Shown here piece by piece: positions 43,132 to 52,465 of a stretch of 64,000 bases of DNA. This DNA comes from Nocardioides lijunqiniae (GTDB lineage Bacteria > Actinomycetota > Actinomycetes > Propionibacteriales > Nocardioidaceae), in the NCBI RefSeq assembly GCF_015024225.1, contig NZ_JACJGM010000022.1:1-64000 (forward strand), read 5' to 3'. A program made the translations under genes and the position numbers. Under the pieces are notes generated by a model, which had not been told where the DNA came from, did no database searches, and worked only from the letters and a program-made list of their open reading frames with translations. Position 1 is the stretch's first letter. Each line of letters starts with the position of its first letter.

Positions 43132-43378
43132 CGCCACGACGGTCCCCGTTCCCGAGTCAGGTTCCTGCGCCGAAGGTAAGCCCGCTCTCGCCTCTTGCGC
43201 CATGCCCCGACGCCAATCTGTGGATGAACCACACTTCTGAGGAGGATGTGACACGTCAGGGAGGCTGGGTCCGGACCAGACCACCCACTGATCGGGAGAT
43301 TTGGCCCCATGCGGCCGCTACGTGGGCCAGAGTGCACAGTGGCCGGACCTGCTCGGCACCTTTCCGTCAGGAGCCCTC

Positions 43379-46279
43379 ATGGCACGCGCCCGCCGACCCC
43401 GCACGAGCACGCGCCTGCGCCGTGCAGCCGCCCTGCTGCTCGTCATGGCCTCGATCGGTGTCACCCAGGTCGTGGCGACGCCGGTGGCTGGCGCCGCGGC
43501 CACGATCACCGCCGGCAGCACGAGCCCCGTCTCGATCGCCAACCAGCCGTCGGTGGGGGTGGCAGCGCCGTACCCGTCCTCGATCGACATCGGCGACATC
43601 GACGGCACCATCACCGCGGTGCAGGTCACGCTCACCGGGCTGACGCACACCTACCCCGGGGACCTCGACCTGATGCTCGTGGGGCCGACCGGAGCCAACC
43701 TACTCTTCCTCTCCGACGCGGGCAGCGGGCGCGACGTGATCGACGGCACGCTCGCCTTCGTCGATGGCGCCCCGGCCGCCACCAGCGCGCCACTGGTGTC
43801 CGGCACCACCTACGGGCCGACGAACGTCTCCGACACCGGCGGGGGTGACGACGTGTTCCCCGCGCCCGCGCCCGCCCCTTCCGCGAGCACCACGTTCGCC
43901 GCCGCCTTCGGCGGGACCGACCCCCGCGGCGTCTGGTCGCTCTACGGCCGGGACGACTTCAGCGGCCTCGCCGGCCAGCTCGCCGGATGGACGCTGAGCG
44001 TGACCGCCGGCGGCCAACAGCACGACATGAGCTCCGCCGGCGCCCCGATCGCGCTGCCGGGGCCCTTCGCGACGTCGCCGTACCCGACCACCGTCGACGT
44101 GAGCACGACCGGCGTGGTGACCTCGGTGGAGGCGACCCTCACCGGAGTCACGCACGCCAACCCCGACGACCTCGACGTGCTCCTCGTCGGCCCGACCGGC
44201 AGGAGCGTGTTCCTGATCTCCGACGCCGGCGGCGGCACCATGACGAGCGCCGACCTGACCTTCAGCGACGCAGCGGCCGCACCGATCCCCGACTCGACCA
44301 GCGTCGGCAGCGGCACCTACCAACCGTTCAACGTCGGATTCAGCGACTACGACTACATGCCCCCGCCGGCACCGGTCGAGGTAGCGAGCGCCACCCTCAC
44401 CGGCGCGTTCGCCGGGACCGACCCCAACGGTCAGTGGCGGCTGTTCGTGTTCGACGACACCCCCGCCGTCAACGGGTCGATGGACGGCTGGTCCGTCACG
44501 ATCACGACCAAGCTCCAACAGACGGTCGCCTTCGCGTCGACGCCGGCGACACCCGCCGTCGGCACGACGTACGCCGTCGCGGCGACCGTCGACGGCTCGG
44601 CCGGCACGGCGGTGTTCAGCATTGACCCGTCGACCACCAACGACGCCTGCACCCTCGTGGGGACCGTCGTCACCTTCCAGCACGTCGGCAGCTGCGTGGT
44701 CGCCGCTACGGTCCCCGAGGACGAGACCTACGTGGCCGGGACGACGACCCAGACGATCACGGTCCCCCAGGGCGCGCAGCCCATCGTCTTCGTGCCCGCC
44801 CAGCCCGCGACGGTCCCGATCGGGCAGAGCTACGAGCCCGGCGCCACCGGCGGCGCCACCGGCAACCCGGTGGTCCTCAGCATCGACCCGAGCACGACCA
44901 ACGCGGCCTGCAACCTCACTGCCGGCGTCCTGACCTACGACCACGCCGGCACCTGCGTGCTCGCCGCCGACCAGGAAGGCAGCGTCGACTACCTCCCCGG
45001 CGAGGCGACCCTGGAGGTCGAGGTGCTGCCCGACCCGCAGACCGTCGCCTTCCTCAGCGAGGCTCCGTCGCCGGCGCACATCTGGGAGAGCTACACGGTC
45101 GACGCCGTCGGCGGGGAGTCCGGCAACCCGGTCACGTACGCCGTCGACCCCGCGACGACCAACGGCGCCTGCACCGTCGACGGCACGACCGTCAGCTTCG
45201 TCCACGCCGGCACCTGCGTCGTCGCGGCCAGCCAGGCCGGCGCCGGCGACCTCGGGCCGGGGCTGGCCACCCAGACGATCGCCGTCGCGAAGACCGCCCA
45301 GGACGTCGTCTTCACGTCACCCGAGCCGGCCGATCCCCGCGTCGGCAACGCGGCCCCCCTCGTCGCCACCGGCGGCGCCTCGGGCAACCCGTTGACCTTC
45401 GCCGTCGACCCGGCCACCACCAACAGCGCCTGCACGGTCGAGGGCACGACCGTCGCCTTCGTCCACGTCGGCACCTGCGTCGTCGCGGCCGAGCAGGCCG
45501 GTGGTGCTGACTTCGCGCCGGGACGCGTGACGCGCACGACCCTCGTCACCCAGGGACCCCAGACGGTCTCCTTCACCTCGAGCGCCCCCGCCCGGCCGCG
45601 GGTCGGCAACACCTTCACCGTCGCGGCGGCCGGCGGAGCCTCGGGCAACCCGGTGACGTTCTCGGTCGGGTCGGGCTCGACCAACGGAGCCTGCACCGTC
45701 ACGGGCACCACCGTCACCCTCGCCGGGCTCGGGACCTGCGTCGTCCGCGCCGACCAGGCCGGCGGCGCCGACCACCTGGCCGCCATCCCGTCCACCCAGA
45801 CCTTCGAGATCGTGCCGAGCACTCCCGTCATCACCGCCACGGCGACCAGCACCTCGAGGCCGAACGCCTCCGGCTACTACCGCACCCCGGTCCGGGTGGC
45901 GTTCACGTGCGCGGCCGACGGCAGCGCGCTCACGACTGCCTGCCCGGCGCCGGTGACGCTGACGACCTCGACCCGGGGCGCCGTCGTCACCCGCTCGATC
46001 GCCGCGGCCGACGGCGGATCGGGATCGGCGACGGTCGTCGTGAGGCTCGACCGCACGGCCCCGAAGGTGACCGTCAAGGGGATCAAGAAGGGCCGCACCT
46101 ACCGCAAGGTCCCGAAGGTCACCTGCACGGCCACCGACGCCCACTCCGGCGTCGCCTCGTGCAAGACCACTGTCAAGGTGCGGGGCACCAAGATCCGCTA
46201 CACCGCCACCGGCCTCGACAGGGCCGGCAACCGCACCGTCGTCCGTAGCACCGCCATCCTCAAGAAGAAGAGGACGTAG
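43379..46279 (+). CDS. Large secreted protein with two P domains and five Ig-like repeats
   Basis: The 966-residue protein starts at ATG 43379 after CAGGAG. A signal peptide ends near residue 40. Two proprotein-convertase P-type domains (about 41-216 and 217-379) are recognised from DLDLMLVGPTG / DLDVLLVGPTG and GVWSLYGRDDFSGLAGQLAGW / GQWRLFVFDD. P domains normally accompany proteases, yet no catalytic domain is present. Five Ig-like repeats follow at 380-813, each with a Cys pair (AC...GTC). The last domain (814-966) has four Cys and ends with KKKRT. There is no LPXTG sortase motif, so it is probably released or held by charge. Confidence 0.85.
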   Translation: MARARRPRTSTRLRRAAALLLVMASIGVTQVVATPVAGAAATITAGSTSPVSIANQPSVGVAAPYPSSIDIGDIDGTITAVQVTLTGLTHTYPGDLDLMLVGPTGANLLFLSDAGSGRDVIDGTLAFVDGAPAATSAPLVSGTTYGPTNVSDTGGGDDVFPAPAPAPSASTTFAAAFGGTDPRGVWSLYGRDDFSGLAGQLAGWTLSVTAGGQQHDMSSAGAPIALPGPFATSPYPTTVDVSTTGVVTSVEATLTGVTHANPDDLDVLLVGPTGRSVFLISDAGGGTMTSADLTFSDAAAAPIPDSTSVGSGTYQPFNVGFSDYDYMPPPAPVEVASATLTGAFAGTDPNGQWRLFVFDDTPAVNGSMDGWSVTITTKLQQTVAFASTPATPAVGTTYAVAATVDGSAGTAVFSIDPSTTNDACTLVGTVVTFQHVGSCVVAATVPEDETYVAGTTTQTITVPQGAQPIVFVPAQPATVPIGQSYEPGATGGATGNPVVLSIDPSTTNAACNLTAGVLTYDHAGTCVLAADQEGSVDYLPGEATLEVEVLPDPQTVAFLSEAPSPAHIWESYTVDAVGGESGNPVTYAVDPATTNGACTVDGTTVSFVHAGTCVVAASQAGAGDLGPGLATQTIAVAKTAQDVVFTSPEPADPRVGNAAPLVATGGASGNPLTFAVDPATTNSACTVEGTTVAFVHVGTCVVAAEQAGGADFAPGRVTRTTLVTQGPQTVSFTSSAPARPRVGNTFTVAAAGGASGNPVTFSVGSGSTNGACTVTGTTVTLAGLGTCVVRADQAGGADHLAAIPSTQTFEIVPSTPVITATATSTSRPNASGYYRTPVRVAFTCAADGSALTTACPAPVTLTTSTRGAVVTRSIAAADGGSGSATVVVRLDRTAPKVTVKGIKKGRTYRKVPKVTCTATDAHSGVASCKTTVKVRGTKIRYTATGLDRAGNRTVVRSTAILKKKRT
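44516..45817 (+). repeat. Five tandem 258-261-bp repeats encoding Ig-like domains
   Basis: Repeat starts at 44516, 44774, 45035, 45296 and 45557 are spaced 258, 261, 261 and 261 bases, 86-87 codons. Each unit reads QxVxF...SGNPVTFxVDPxTTNxACTVxGTTVxFxHxGTCVVAA in outline. The regular spacing shows the array grew by in-frame duplication. Related Ig-like repeats (with SGNPVTFSID and a Cys pair) occur in many bacterial surface proteins. Confidence 0.85.
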
Positions 46280-46321
46280 CCAGGGCGTCGAGTCCGGCCT
46301 CTCCTGGCGACGCTCAGGTCG

Positions 46322-49300
46322 TCACCTGACGCGCACGGTGGCGGCGCCGGTGCGATGGGTGGATCGTCCCGTGACCCTGATCCTGGCCATGCCCGGGCGG
46401 GTAGTAGCCGGGATGACGATGCGCCGGATGAAGCCGCCCGCCTTGTTGGCCTGGCCCAAGCGGACCCGGTCACCCTCGACGGTGACGTAGAACCGCTCCA
46501 GGAACCCCAGTCCGGTGACGCGGATCCGGACCGCTCTGCCTGCGCGAGCCCGCGTGGGGGCCTCGACGTGGAGCCGGGTGGGTCGCCGCACGGCGACGAT
46601 GCCTGCGGTCGCCGTCGTGGTCCCGGCCTCGTTGGTGGCCTGCAACCCGTAGCGGTGCCAGCCGACCCGCTCCAGAAGGACCGAGACCCTGCCGGACGCG
46701 GGGATCGCGCGCCCGGCGTACTTCGCCGCGATGGCCTCGGTCAACGAGGCGTTCGCCCGCAACGCCTGGGCACGGTCACTCGTCCAGGCGATCGTGATCC
46801 GGGCTCCTCGCCGCGCGGTGGGGTCGCCGTCGGGGGTGACGCCGGTATCGCCGTACTGCCCTGTTGTCGGGACCGAGATGACCAGGCTCAGGCCCGGCGC
46901 GCTGTCGGTGACCACCGGGACGGTGGGCGCCGACCGGCTGCTGGCGTCCTCGTAGCCTGCTCGCGACGCGGTGACCTGCACGCTGATCCGGCGCCCACGG
47001 TACGCCGGCGTGAGCACCAGCTCTGGCGCCTCGGCACCGGGGACCCTGGTGTCGTCGGCGTACCAGGCGAACGTGTAGGCATCGGGGTCGGGCACCGGCG
47101 CCCCGGTGCCTGCGGTGAGCGTCTGCCCCACCTGGGCGGTGCCGTTGACCGACGCCGACGGTCCGGTGGTGAATCCCCCGCTCACCACCGGAGCCGTCGG
47201 GTCGGAGTCATCGGCGGAGTCGACGTAGCCGGCGCGCAAGGCCGTGACGCGGACGGTGATGACCGCCCCCAGCTGCGCGGCCGAGAGCGTGAACGTGGCT
47301 CCTTCCGCACCGAAGACCGGGACTCCGTCGGCAGACCAGGCGTAGCGGAAGGACTCCGCCGCCGGCTCGGGGGTGCCGGTGGTCGCGGTCAGCGTCCTCC
47401 CCACCTGCGCGGTGCCGGTGATGCCCGCCGTCGGACCGGTCGCGAACTGCGCTCGGCCGATCACGGCGACCGTGGCGGAGAGATCGACGGCATCGACGTA
47501 GCCGGTCCGGATCGCCGTCACCTCCACCCTGACGATCTTTCCCACCATCGCCGCGGTCACCTCGAGCTCGGCACCGGTCTCACCCGGCACCGGGTCACCG
47601 TCAGCCAACCAACGGTAGGAGAACGAGTCCGCGGCGGGCGAGGTGGTGCCGGTGACGGCGGTCAAGGTCCCTCCGACCACTGCGGATCCCGTGATGTCCG
47701 CCGTCGGACCGGTCGTGAACTCTCCGGCGGTCACCGGGCCGACCGCCTCCGAGGTGTCCGACGCGTCCGCGTAGCCGACGCGCGTCGCGGTCACCTCCAC
47801 GGTGACCGAGGTCCCGGCCAGCGCCGGCGTGAGCTCGAGGCTGTCGCCGGTGGCGCCGTCGATGGGCTGGCCGCCCGCGAACCACTGATAGGAGAAGGAG
47901 CCTGCGGCCGGGACGGTGGTGCCAGTCGTCGCGGTCAGCGTCCGCCCGACCTGCGCGGTGCCGGTGACCCCTGCCGTCGGACCCGTCGTGAACGCGCCGG
48001 CGGCCACTGGGCCGACCGCCTCCGAAGGGTCGGACGCATCGGCGTAGCCGGTCCGCGTCGCGGTCACCTCCACCTTGACGGAGGTCCCGACCAGCAAGGG
48101 GGTGAGCTTGAGGCTCTCGCCGGTGGCGCCGTAGACGGCCTCACCGTCCGCGAACCACTGATAAGCGAACGAGTCCGCCGCCGGGTCGGGGGTGCCGGTG
48201 GTCGCGGTCAGCGTCTGCCCCACCTGCGCGGTGCCGCTGATCCCGGCCTCGGGCCCGGTGGTGAACGAGCCGGCGACGACGGGCTCCGTGGGCTCCGACG
48301 TCGTCGAGGTCAAGGTGTAGCCGTCCTTGGTGGCGGTGACCGTCACGGTGACGTGCGTGCCGAGCTGTGCGGCGCTCAGCGTCAGCGTGTCCGAGGTCGC
48401 GTCGCTGATCGCGGCGCCGTCGGCGTACCACTGGAAGGTGACGGCATCCGGGTCCGCGTTGTTGCCGGGCACCGTGACGCTCAGCTCCTGGCCGACCCGC
48501 GCGTCCCCAGCGATCGTGGGGACGCCGTCGGCGTTCAGCGCGGCGCTCAGCGCCATCGAGTGGTAGGTGCCGGCGGCGATTGCGGTCACGTTCTTCCCGG
48601 CCAGGCCTACCGGGACGTTGTTCTGGCCGGAGGAGTTCACGCCCCAGGCGGTGACATGGCCGTCCGCGGTCAACGCGAGCGAGTGGAAGGCGCCGGCGGC
48701 GATCGCGGTCACGTCCTTCCCGGCCAGGCCGGGAGGGACCGTGGCCTGACCGAACTGGTCGAAACCCCAGGCGATGACCTCGCCGTCCGCGGTCAGCGCC
48801 ATCGAGTGCCGCTCGCCCGTGGCGATCGCAGTCACGATCTTCCCAGTCAGAGCAGGTGGGACCGTGGCCTCGCCGAACAGGTTCCAACCCCAGGCCGTGA
48901 CCTTGCCGTCTGCGGTCAGCGCCAACGAGTGGTAGGCGCCGGCTGCGATCGCGACCACCGACTGCTCGGCCAGACTCGGCGGGACCGCGGTCTGACCGAA
49001 GTTGTTGGCACCCCAGACGGCGACCTGCCCGTCAACGGTCAACGCCAAGGAGTGCCGGGCGCCGGCTGCGATCGCGACCACGGTCTTCGCGGCCAGGCCG
49101 GGTGGGACCGTCGCCTGCCCCCCACCGTCATCACCCCAGCCGGTGACCTGCCCGTCAGCGGTCAACGCCAACGAGTGGTCCGTTCCGGCGGCCACCGCGA
49201 CCGTGGTCCGCCCGGCCAGGCTGGGTGGGACCGTCGTCAGACCCCCACCGTCCTCACCCCAGGCGGTGACCTGCCCGTCAGCGGTCACTGCCAGCGAGTG

Positions 49301-50674
49301 GCTCTCACCGGCGGCCACCGTCGTCACCGTCCTGCCCGTGAGGCTGTCCGGGACCGTGGTCTGACCGAAGAAGTCGCTACCCCACGCCGTGACCTGGCCG
49401 CCCCCGCTGACGGGCCCGGTGGGGGCGGAGGTGGTCACCACGTCGGGGTAGCCGTCCCGGTGCGCGGTCACCGTGACCGTGACCGTCTTGTCGACGTCCG
49501 AGCGCGTGGGACGGTACGTCGCGGTGTCGGTCCCGACCGGGGTGCCGTCGACCTCCCAGGCGAAGTCGAAGCCGTCGGGCGCGATGCTGTAGGTGCCCGG
49601 GACGGCGGTCAGCGCACCACCGACCTGCGGCACGCCCCCGATGGCCGGTGCGGCGTCGGCGGCGAACACCGAGCTGACGGCCAGGGAGTGGAAGATGGCC
49701 GCCGCGATCGTGGTGACCCTCCTGCCGGCGAGCGAGTCCGGCACGTCGGTCTCGCCGTAGAATTCGGCCCCCCAGCCTGTGACCTGACCTTCACTCGTGA
49801 GGGCCAACGAGTGGTACCACCCCGCGGCGATCGCGGTGACCGTCTTCCCCGTCAGCGATGCCGGCGGGTCGATCTCTCCGAGGCCTTCGTCCCCCCAGGC
49901 GGTGACGACCCCGTCGCTCGTGAGGGCCAACGAGTGGTGGAGCCCGGCGGCGAGCGCCGTCACGGTCTTCCCACTGAGTGATTCCGGCGCGTCTGCCTGG
50001 CCGTCACCGATGTTCCCCCAGCCGATGATCTCTCCCTCGCTGGTCAGGGCCAGCGAGTGGTAGGGCCCGGCCGCGATGAGGGTGACGACCTTCCCGTCCA
50101 GGGAGTCCGGTACGTCGGGCTGCCCGGGGTAGTTGTACCCCCAAGCGGTCACCTTCCCGTCGCTGGTCAACGCCACGGAGTGGTAGGCACCGGCAGTGAT
50201 GGCGGTGACCGTCTTGCCGGTCAGCGAGTTCGGCACGTCGCTCTGCCCGTAGGTGTTGTTGCCCCAGGCCGTCACCGTCCCGTCGCTCGTCAGCGCCAGA
50301 GAATGACGGCCTCCGGCGACCACCGCCGTCACGGTCGAGCCGGTGAGCGAGTCCGGGACCGTGGCCTGTCCGTCGTCGTCCTTACCCCACGCCGTGACCT
50401 TGCCGTCACTGGTCAGGGCCAGGGAGTGGTAGCTGCCACTGATGTCGGTGACGGTCTTGCCGGTCAGGGAGGCCGGCACGTCGTTCTGGCCGGAGGCGTT
50501 GGAGCCCCACGCGGTGACCTGATCGCCCTGCTCGAGGGCCACCGACCCTCCCGCGGGTTGCGCTTGGGCCGCTGGTGACGAACCGACCGCTGCCCCCAGC
50601 ATCAGGGCGACCGTCAGGACGAGCACCCCTGTCCTCGAGACCCAGCGGGAAGCCACCCCGAGAACCGTCGTCAT
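46322..50674 (-). CDS. Giant secreted RCC1-repeat protein with Ig-like repeats
   Basis: The 1450-residue protein has a signal peptide (to about residue 38, ...PAAQAQ). Seven RCC1 repeats of about 41 residues (VTAWG...GQ..VP.SL.GK.VT.I..G..HSLALTSDG) at 52-338 make one complete beta-propeller. An Ig-like domain (338-424), a second set of seven RCC1 repeats (425-714), six further Ig-like domains of about 90 residues (715-1256) and a C-terminal region with two Ig-like domains follow. No catalytic motif is seen. It is probably an extracellular binding or adhesion protein. It converges with the P-domain gene, 42 bases apart. Confidence 0.88.
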   Translation of the reverse strand: MTTVLGVASRWVSRTGVLVLTVALMLGAAVGSSPAAQAQPAGGSVALEQGDQVTAWGSNASGQNDVPASLTGKTVTDISGSYHSLALTSDGKVTAWGKDDDGQATVPDSLTGSTVTAVVAGGRHSLALTSDGTVTAWGNNTYGQSDVPNSLTGKTVTAITAGAYHSVALTSDGKVTAWGYNYPGQPDVPDSLDGKVVTLIAAGPYHSLALTSEGEIIGWGNIGDGQADAPESLSGKTVTALAAGLHHSLALTSDGVVTAWGDEGLGEIDPPASLTGKTVTAIAAGWYHSLALTSEGQVTGWGAEFYGETDVPDSLAGRRVTTIAAAIFHSLAVSSVFAADAAPAIGGVPQVGGALTAVPGTYSIAPDGFDFAWEVDGTPVGTDTATYRPTRSDVDKTVTVTVTAHRDGYPDVVTTSAPTGPVSGGGQVTAWGSDFFGQTTVPDSLTGRTVTTVAAGESHSLAVTADGQVTAWGEDGGGLTTVPPSLAGRTTVAVAAGTDHSLALTADGQVTGWGDDGGGQATVPPGLAAKTVVAIAAGARHSLALTVDGQVAVWGANNFGQTAVPPSLAEQSVVAIAAGAYHSLALTADGKVTAWGWNLFGEATVPPALTGKIVTAIATGERHSMALTADGEVIAWGFDQFGQATVPPGLAGKDVTAIAAGAFHSLALTADGHVTAWGVNSSGQNNVPVGLAGKNVTAIAAGTYHSMALSAALNADGVPTIAGDARVGQELSVTVPGNNADPDAVTFQWYADGAAISDATSDTLTLSAAQLGTHVTVTVTATKDGYTLTSTTSEPTEPVVAGSFTTGPEAGISGTAQVGQTLTATTGTPDPAADSFAYQWFADGEAVYGATGESLKLTPLLVGTSVKVEVTATRTGYADASDPSEAVGPVAAGAFTTGPTAGVTGTAQVGRTLTATTGTTVPAAGSFSYQWFAGGQPIDGATGDSLELTPALAGTSVTVEVTATRVGYADASDTSEAVGPVTAGEFTTGPTADITGSAVVGGTLTAVTGTTSPAADSFSYRWLADGDPVPGETGAELEVTAAMVGKIVRVEVTAIRTGYVDAVDLSATVAVIGRAQFATGPTAGITGTAQVGRTLTATTGTPEPAAESFRYAWSADGVPVFGAEGATFTLSAAQLGAVITVRVTALRAGYVDSADDSDPTAPVVSGGFTTGPSASVNGTAQVGQTLTAGTGAPVPDPDAYTFAWYADDTRVPGAEAPELVLTPAYRGRRISVQVTASRAGYEDASSRSAPTVPVVTDSAPGLSLVISVPTTGQYGDTGVTPDGDPTARRGARITIAWTSDRAQALRANASLTEAIAAKYAGRAIPASGRVSVLLERVGWHRYGLQATNEAGTTTATAGIVAVRRPTRLHVEAPTRARAGRAVRIRVTGLGFLERFYVTVEGDRVRLGQANKAGGFIRRIVIPATTRPGMARIRVTGRSTHRTGAATVRVR
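47080..50520 (-). repeat. Long in-frame repeat array: 14 RCC1 blades and 7 Ig-like units
   Basis: About 123-bp RCC1 units occur in two blocks of seven (about 49660-50520 and 48530-49400). About 270-bp Ig-like units occur once between the blocks and six times after them. Neighbouring RCC1 units in the second block are very similar at DNA level (for example AACGCCAA/CGAGTGG segments repeated), indicating recent duplication or gene conversion. Confidence 0.8.
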
Positions 50675-50772
50675 CCCTGTTCCGCCTCATCGCTCAGTCC
50701 TGCGCCGACACGCAGTGACGAGCAACGCTAGGTGTGTGTGGACACGCGGGGAATGGGACGCGGACGACCCTG

Positions 50773-50789
50773 GTACTTCGTCCTAGTAC
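50773..50789. promoter_or_regulatory. Inverted repeat in the RCC1-gene promoter region
   Basis: GTACT and AGTAC arms separated by 7 bases lie about 100 bases upstream of the RCC1 gene start and just past the end of the LuxR gene. It is AT-rich against its surroundings. It could be the operator through which the adjacent LuxR protein controls the RCC1 gene; this is a positional inference. Confidence 0.35.
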
Positions 50790-50796
50790 GCCCTGA

Positions 50797-52308
50797 TCAG
50801 GCGAGCAGCCGCCGGATGTCCCGGCGGCCGGACAGCCTCAGTCGCGAGACGATGTTGGCCACGTGGAAGTCGACGGTCTTCTTCGAGAGCCCCAGGACGG
50901 TGGCCATCTCGGCGCTGGTGTAGCCCTCGGCGACCAGCCGAGCGACCTCCCGTTGCTTCGCGGTCAGCGCAGCCAGCGGGTCGGTGGACTGGCTGGCGAG
51001 GTGCTCCGCCGTCGCCTGCAGGATCTCGTTGCAGCGCTTGACGAACCCGTCCGCCCCGAGCCCGCGGAACTCCTCCCTCGCGGCCTCGTAGTAATCCATC
51101 CCCGAGGTGGGGTCCCCGTGGAACGAGGTGAGCGTGCCGATGACGATGCGCGTCCACCCTCGTCCGAGCGCGTCCTGCTCGTCGTTGATCAGCGTTCCGG
51201 CCCGCGCCGCGGCAGACAACGCGTCCGCGCCGCGCCCGGCGTCGTGGGCGGCCAGACCCTGGTGCGCCCAGTAGTACGCCGCGTTCGTGCCCGGCGAGGT
51301 GCCCTCCCACCGCAGAAGGAGCTCACGGTGCTCGTCCGTCGATCCGGCGTTGCGCAGCGCGATGGCCTTGAGCGCGAACCACTCGTCCTGGTCGTAGATG
51401 CGGCGGTAGCCGGAGTCGTCGAACTCGGCGAGGCACCGGACCATCTCCTTCCAGTCACCGGCGTTCATGGCGAGGGCGATGCGCGCATGGAGGATGACGA
51501 TGTCCGCGGCCACGCTCGGTCGTTCGGTCACGGCTCTCCGGGCCCGGTCGACGAGGTCGCGCGCCGTGCCCACGTCACCGGAGAGCGCGGGCCAGATGGC
51601 GTCGGCCGCCATCCCCGCGCTGGCGCCCGCGACGTAGGGGGTCGAGCCCGCCTGCGTCGCGGCGAGGGAGGAGTCCTGCCGGGCGCCTCGCCAGTCGCCG
51701 TGCCGGAACCGCGCGAGCGCCAGCTCGGCCACGACGTTCGCCCGGTCGAGCGTGCCCTCGAACGAGAGGCGCAGCGCCCGTGAGAACGAGACCACAGCGC
51801 TCCCGGACTCCTGCCGTCCCAGGTGCACGCGTCCCAGTGCGACCAGCGCCCGAGCGTGGACGGAGGTCATCCTGTTGGCAGCCCGGGGCCCCGCAAGCTC
51901 GCGGGAGAGCCGGTCGAAGGCGCGCGTGGTGCCGAGCGTGTGCCACTCGACCAGCGTGGACGTCGCCATGGTGTCGAACCAGGCACGAGACCGCGGACTC
52001 CCCTTCTCGGCGCGCACGCCGTCGAACGCCTGCGCCGCGACCAGGACGAACTCGTGCGCCTCCGCCCATCGACCCTGCTCCGCCAGGCCCCATCCGACGG
52101 CTGACGCCAGGTCAGCAGCGTCGGCCGGCTCCTCGGCAAGTCGCGTGGCCAGCAGCCGGCGTACGCCGTCGAGCGGATCAGCCCAGGGGCGCTCAGACCC
52201 CGGTGGCGGCGGGACCATCGCCGCCAGGCGCTCCCAGCTCCCCTGGGCAGCGGCTTCGCTCAGCAGGGTCAGCGTGCCGCCTGCTTCGTGCTGAGCCTCG
52301 TCGACCAT
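50797..52308 (-). CDS. LuxR-family transcriptional regulator with long helical-repeat domain
   Basis: The 503-residue protein has a C-terminal LuxR helix-turn-helix (LTAKQREVARLVAEGYTSAEM, LSKKTVDFHVANIVSRLRL; about 440-503). The N-terminal 430 residues are helical and Ala-rich with TPR-like spacing, and there is no Walker A, so it is not a full MalT/LAL ATPase. It lies upstream of the RCC1 gene on the same strand with 122 bases between them. It likely controls the large secreted proteins nearby. Confidence 0.88.
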   Translation of the reverse strand: MVDEAQHEAGGTLTLLSEAAAQGSWERLAAMVPPPPGSERPWADPLDGVRRLLATRLAEEPADAADLASAVGWGLAEQGRWAEAHEFVLVAAQAFDGVRAEKGSPRSRAWFDTMATSTLVEWHTLGTTRAFDRLSRELAGPRAANRMTSVHARALVALGRVHLGRQESGSAVVSFSRALRLSFEGTLDRANVVAELALARFRHGDWRGARQDSSLAATQAGSTPYVAGASAGMAADAIWPALSGDVGTARDLVDRARRAVTERPSVAADIVILHARIALAMNAGDWKEMVRCLAEFDDSGYRRIYDQDEWFALKAIALRNAGSTDEHRELLLRWEGTSPGTNAAYYWAHQGLAAHDAGRGADALSAAARAGTLINDEQDALGRGWTRIVIGTLTSFHGDPTSGMDYYEAAREEFRGLGADGFVKRCNEILQATAEHLASQSTDPLAALTAKQREVARLVAEGYTSAEMATVLGLSKKTVDFHVANIVSRLRLSGRRDIRRLLA

Positions 52309-52324
52309 GGGTGAAACATACGTC

Positions 52325-52395
52325 GGCCGCAGGCCGGGGGCGGGGCTGCGGCCCGGCGCTCACGGGAGGTCGGGTGGCCCCGCGCGGACGCGGGG
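52325..52395. other. Two GC-rich hairpins between the LuxR and EEP genes
   Basis: GGCCGCAG (52325-52332) pairs with CTGCGGCC (52346-52353), and CCCCGCG (52378-52384) pairs with CGCGGGG (52389-52395). No T-rich tail follows either. They may insulate the divergent promoters or act in the 5' leader of the LuxR transcript. Function is not shown by sequence. Confidence 0.3.
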
Positions 52396-52465
52396 TTCAG
52401 GCGCGGGCAGGTGGGTAGAAGGTCCACACACCCCGCACATCACGCATCCGACTCGAGGAGTGCCC

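Noticed and set aside
43246..43378. Small plus-strand reading frame after GAGGAGG at about 43240
   Set aside because: A good ribosome-binding-like sequence exists, but the frame runs into the P-domain gene out of frame and encodes an Arg/Pro-rich string with no feature; the ATG right after the site is followed directly by TGA.
46355..49981. 1208-residue open frame antisense to the RCC1 gene
   Set aside because: Its translation is rich in Arg, Gly and Asp with no hydrophobic core or domain, as expected from the complementary frame of GC-rich repetitive coding DNA. The RCC1 reading has a signal peptide and regular domains.
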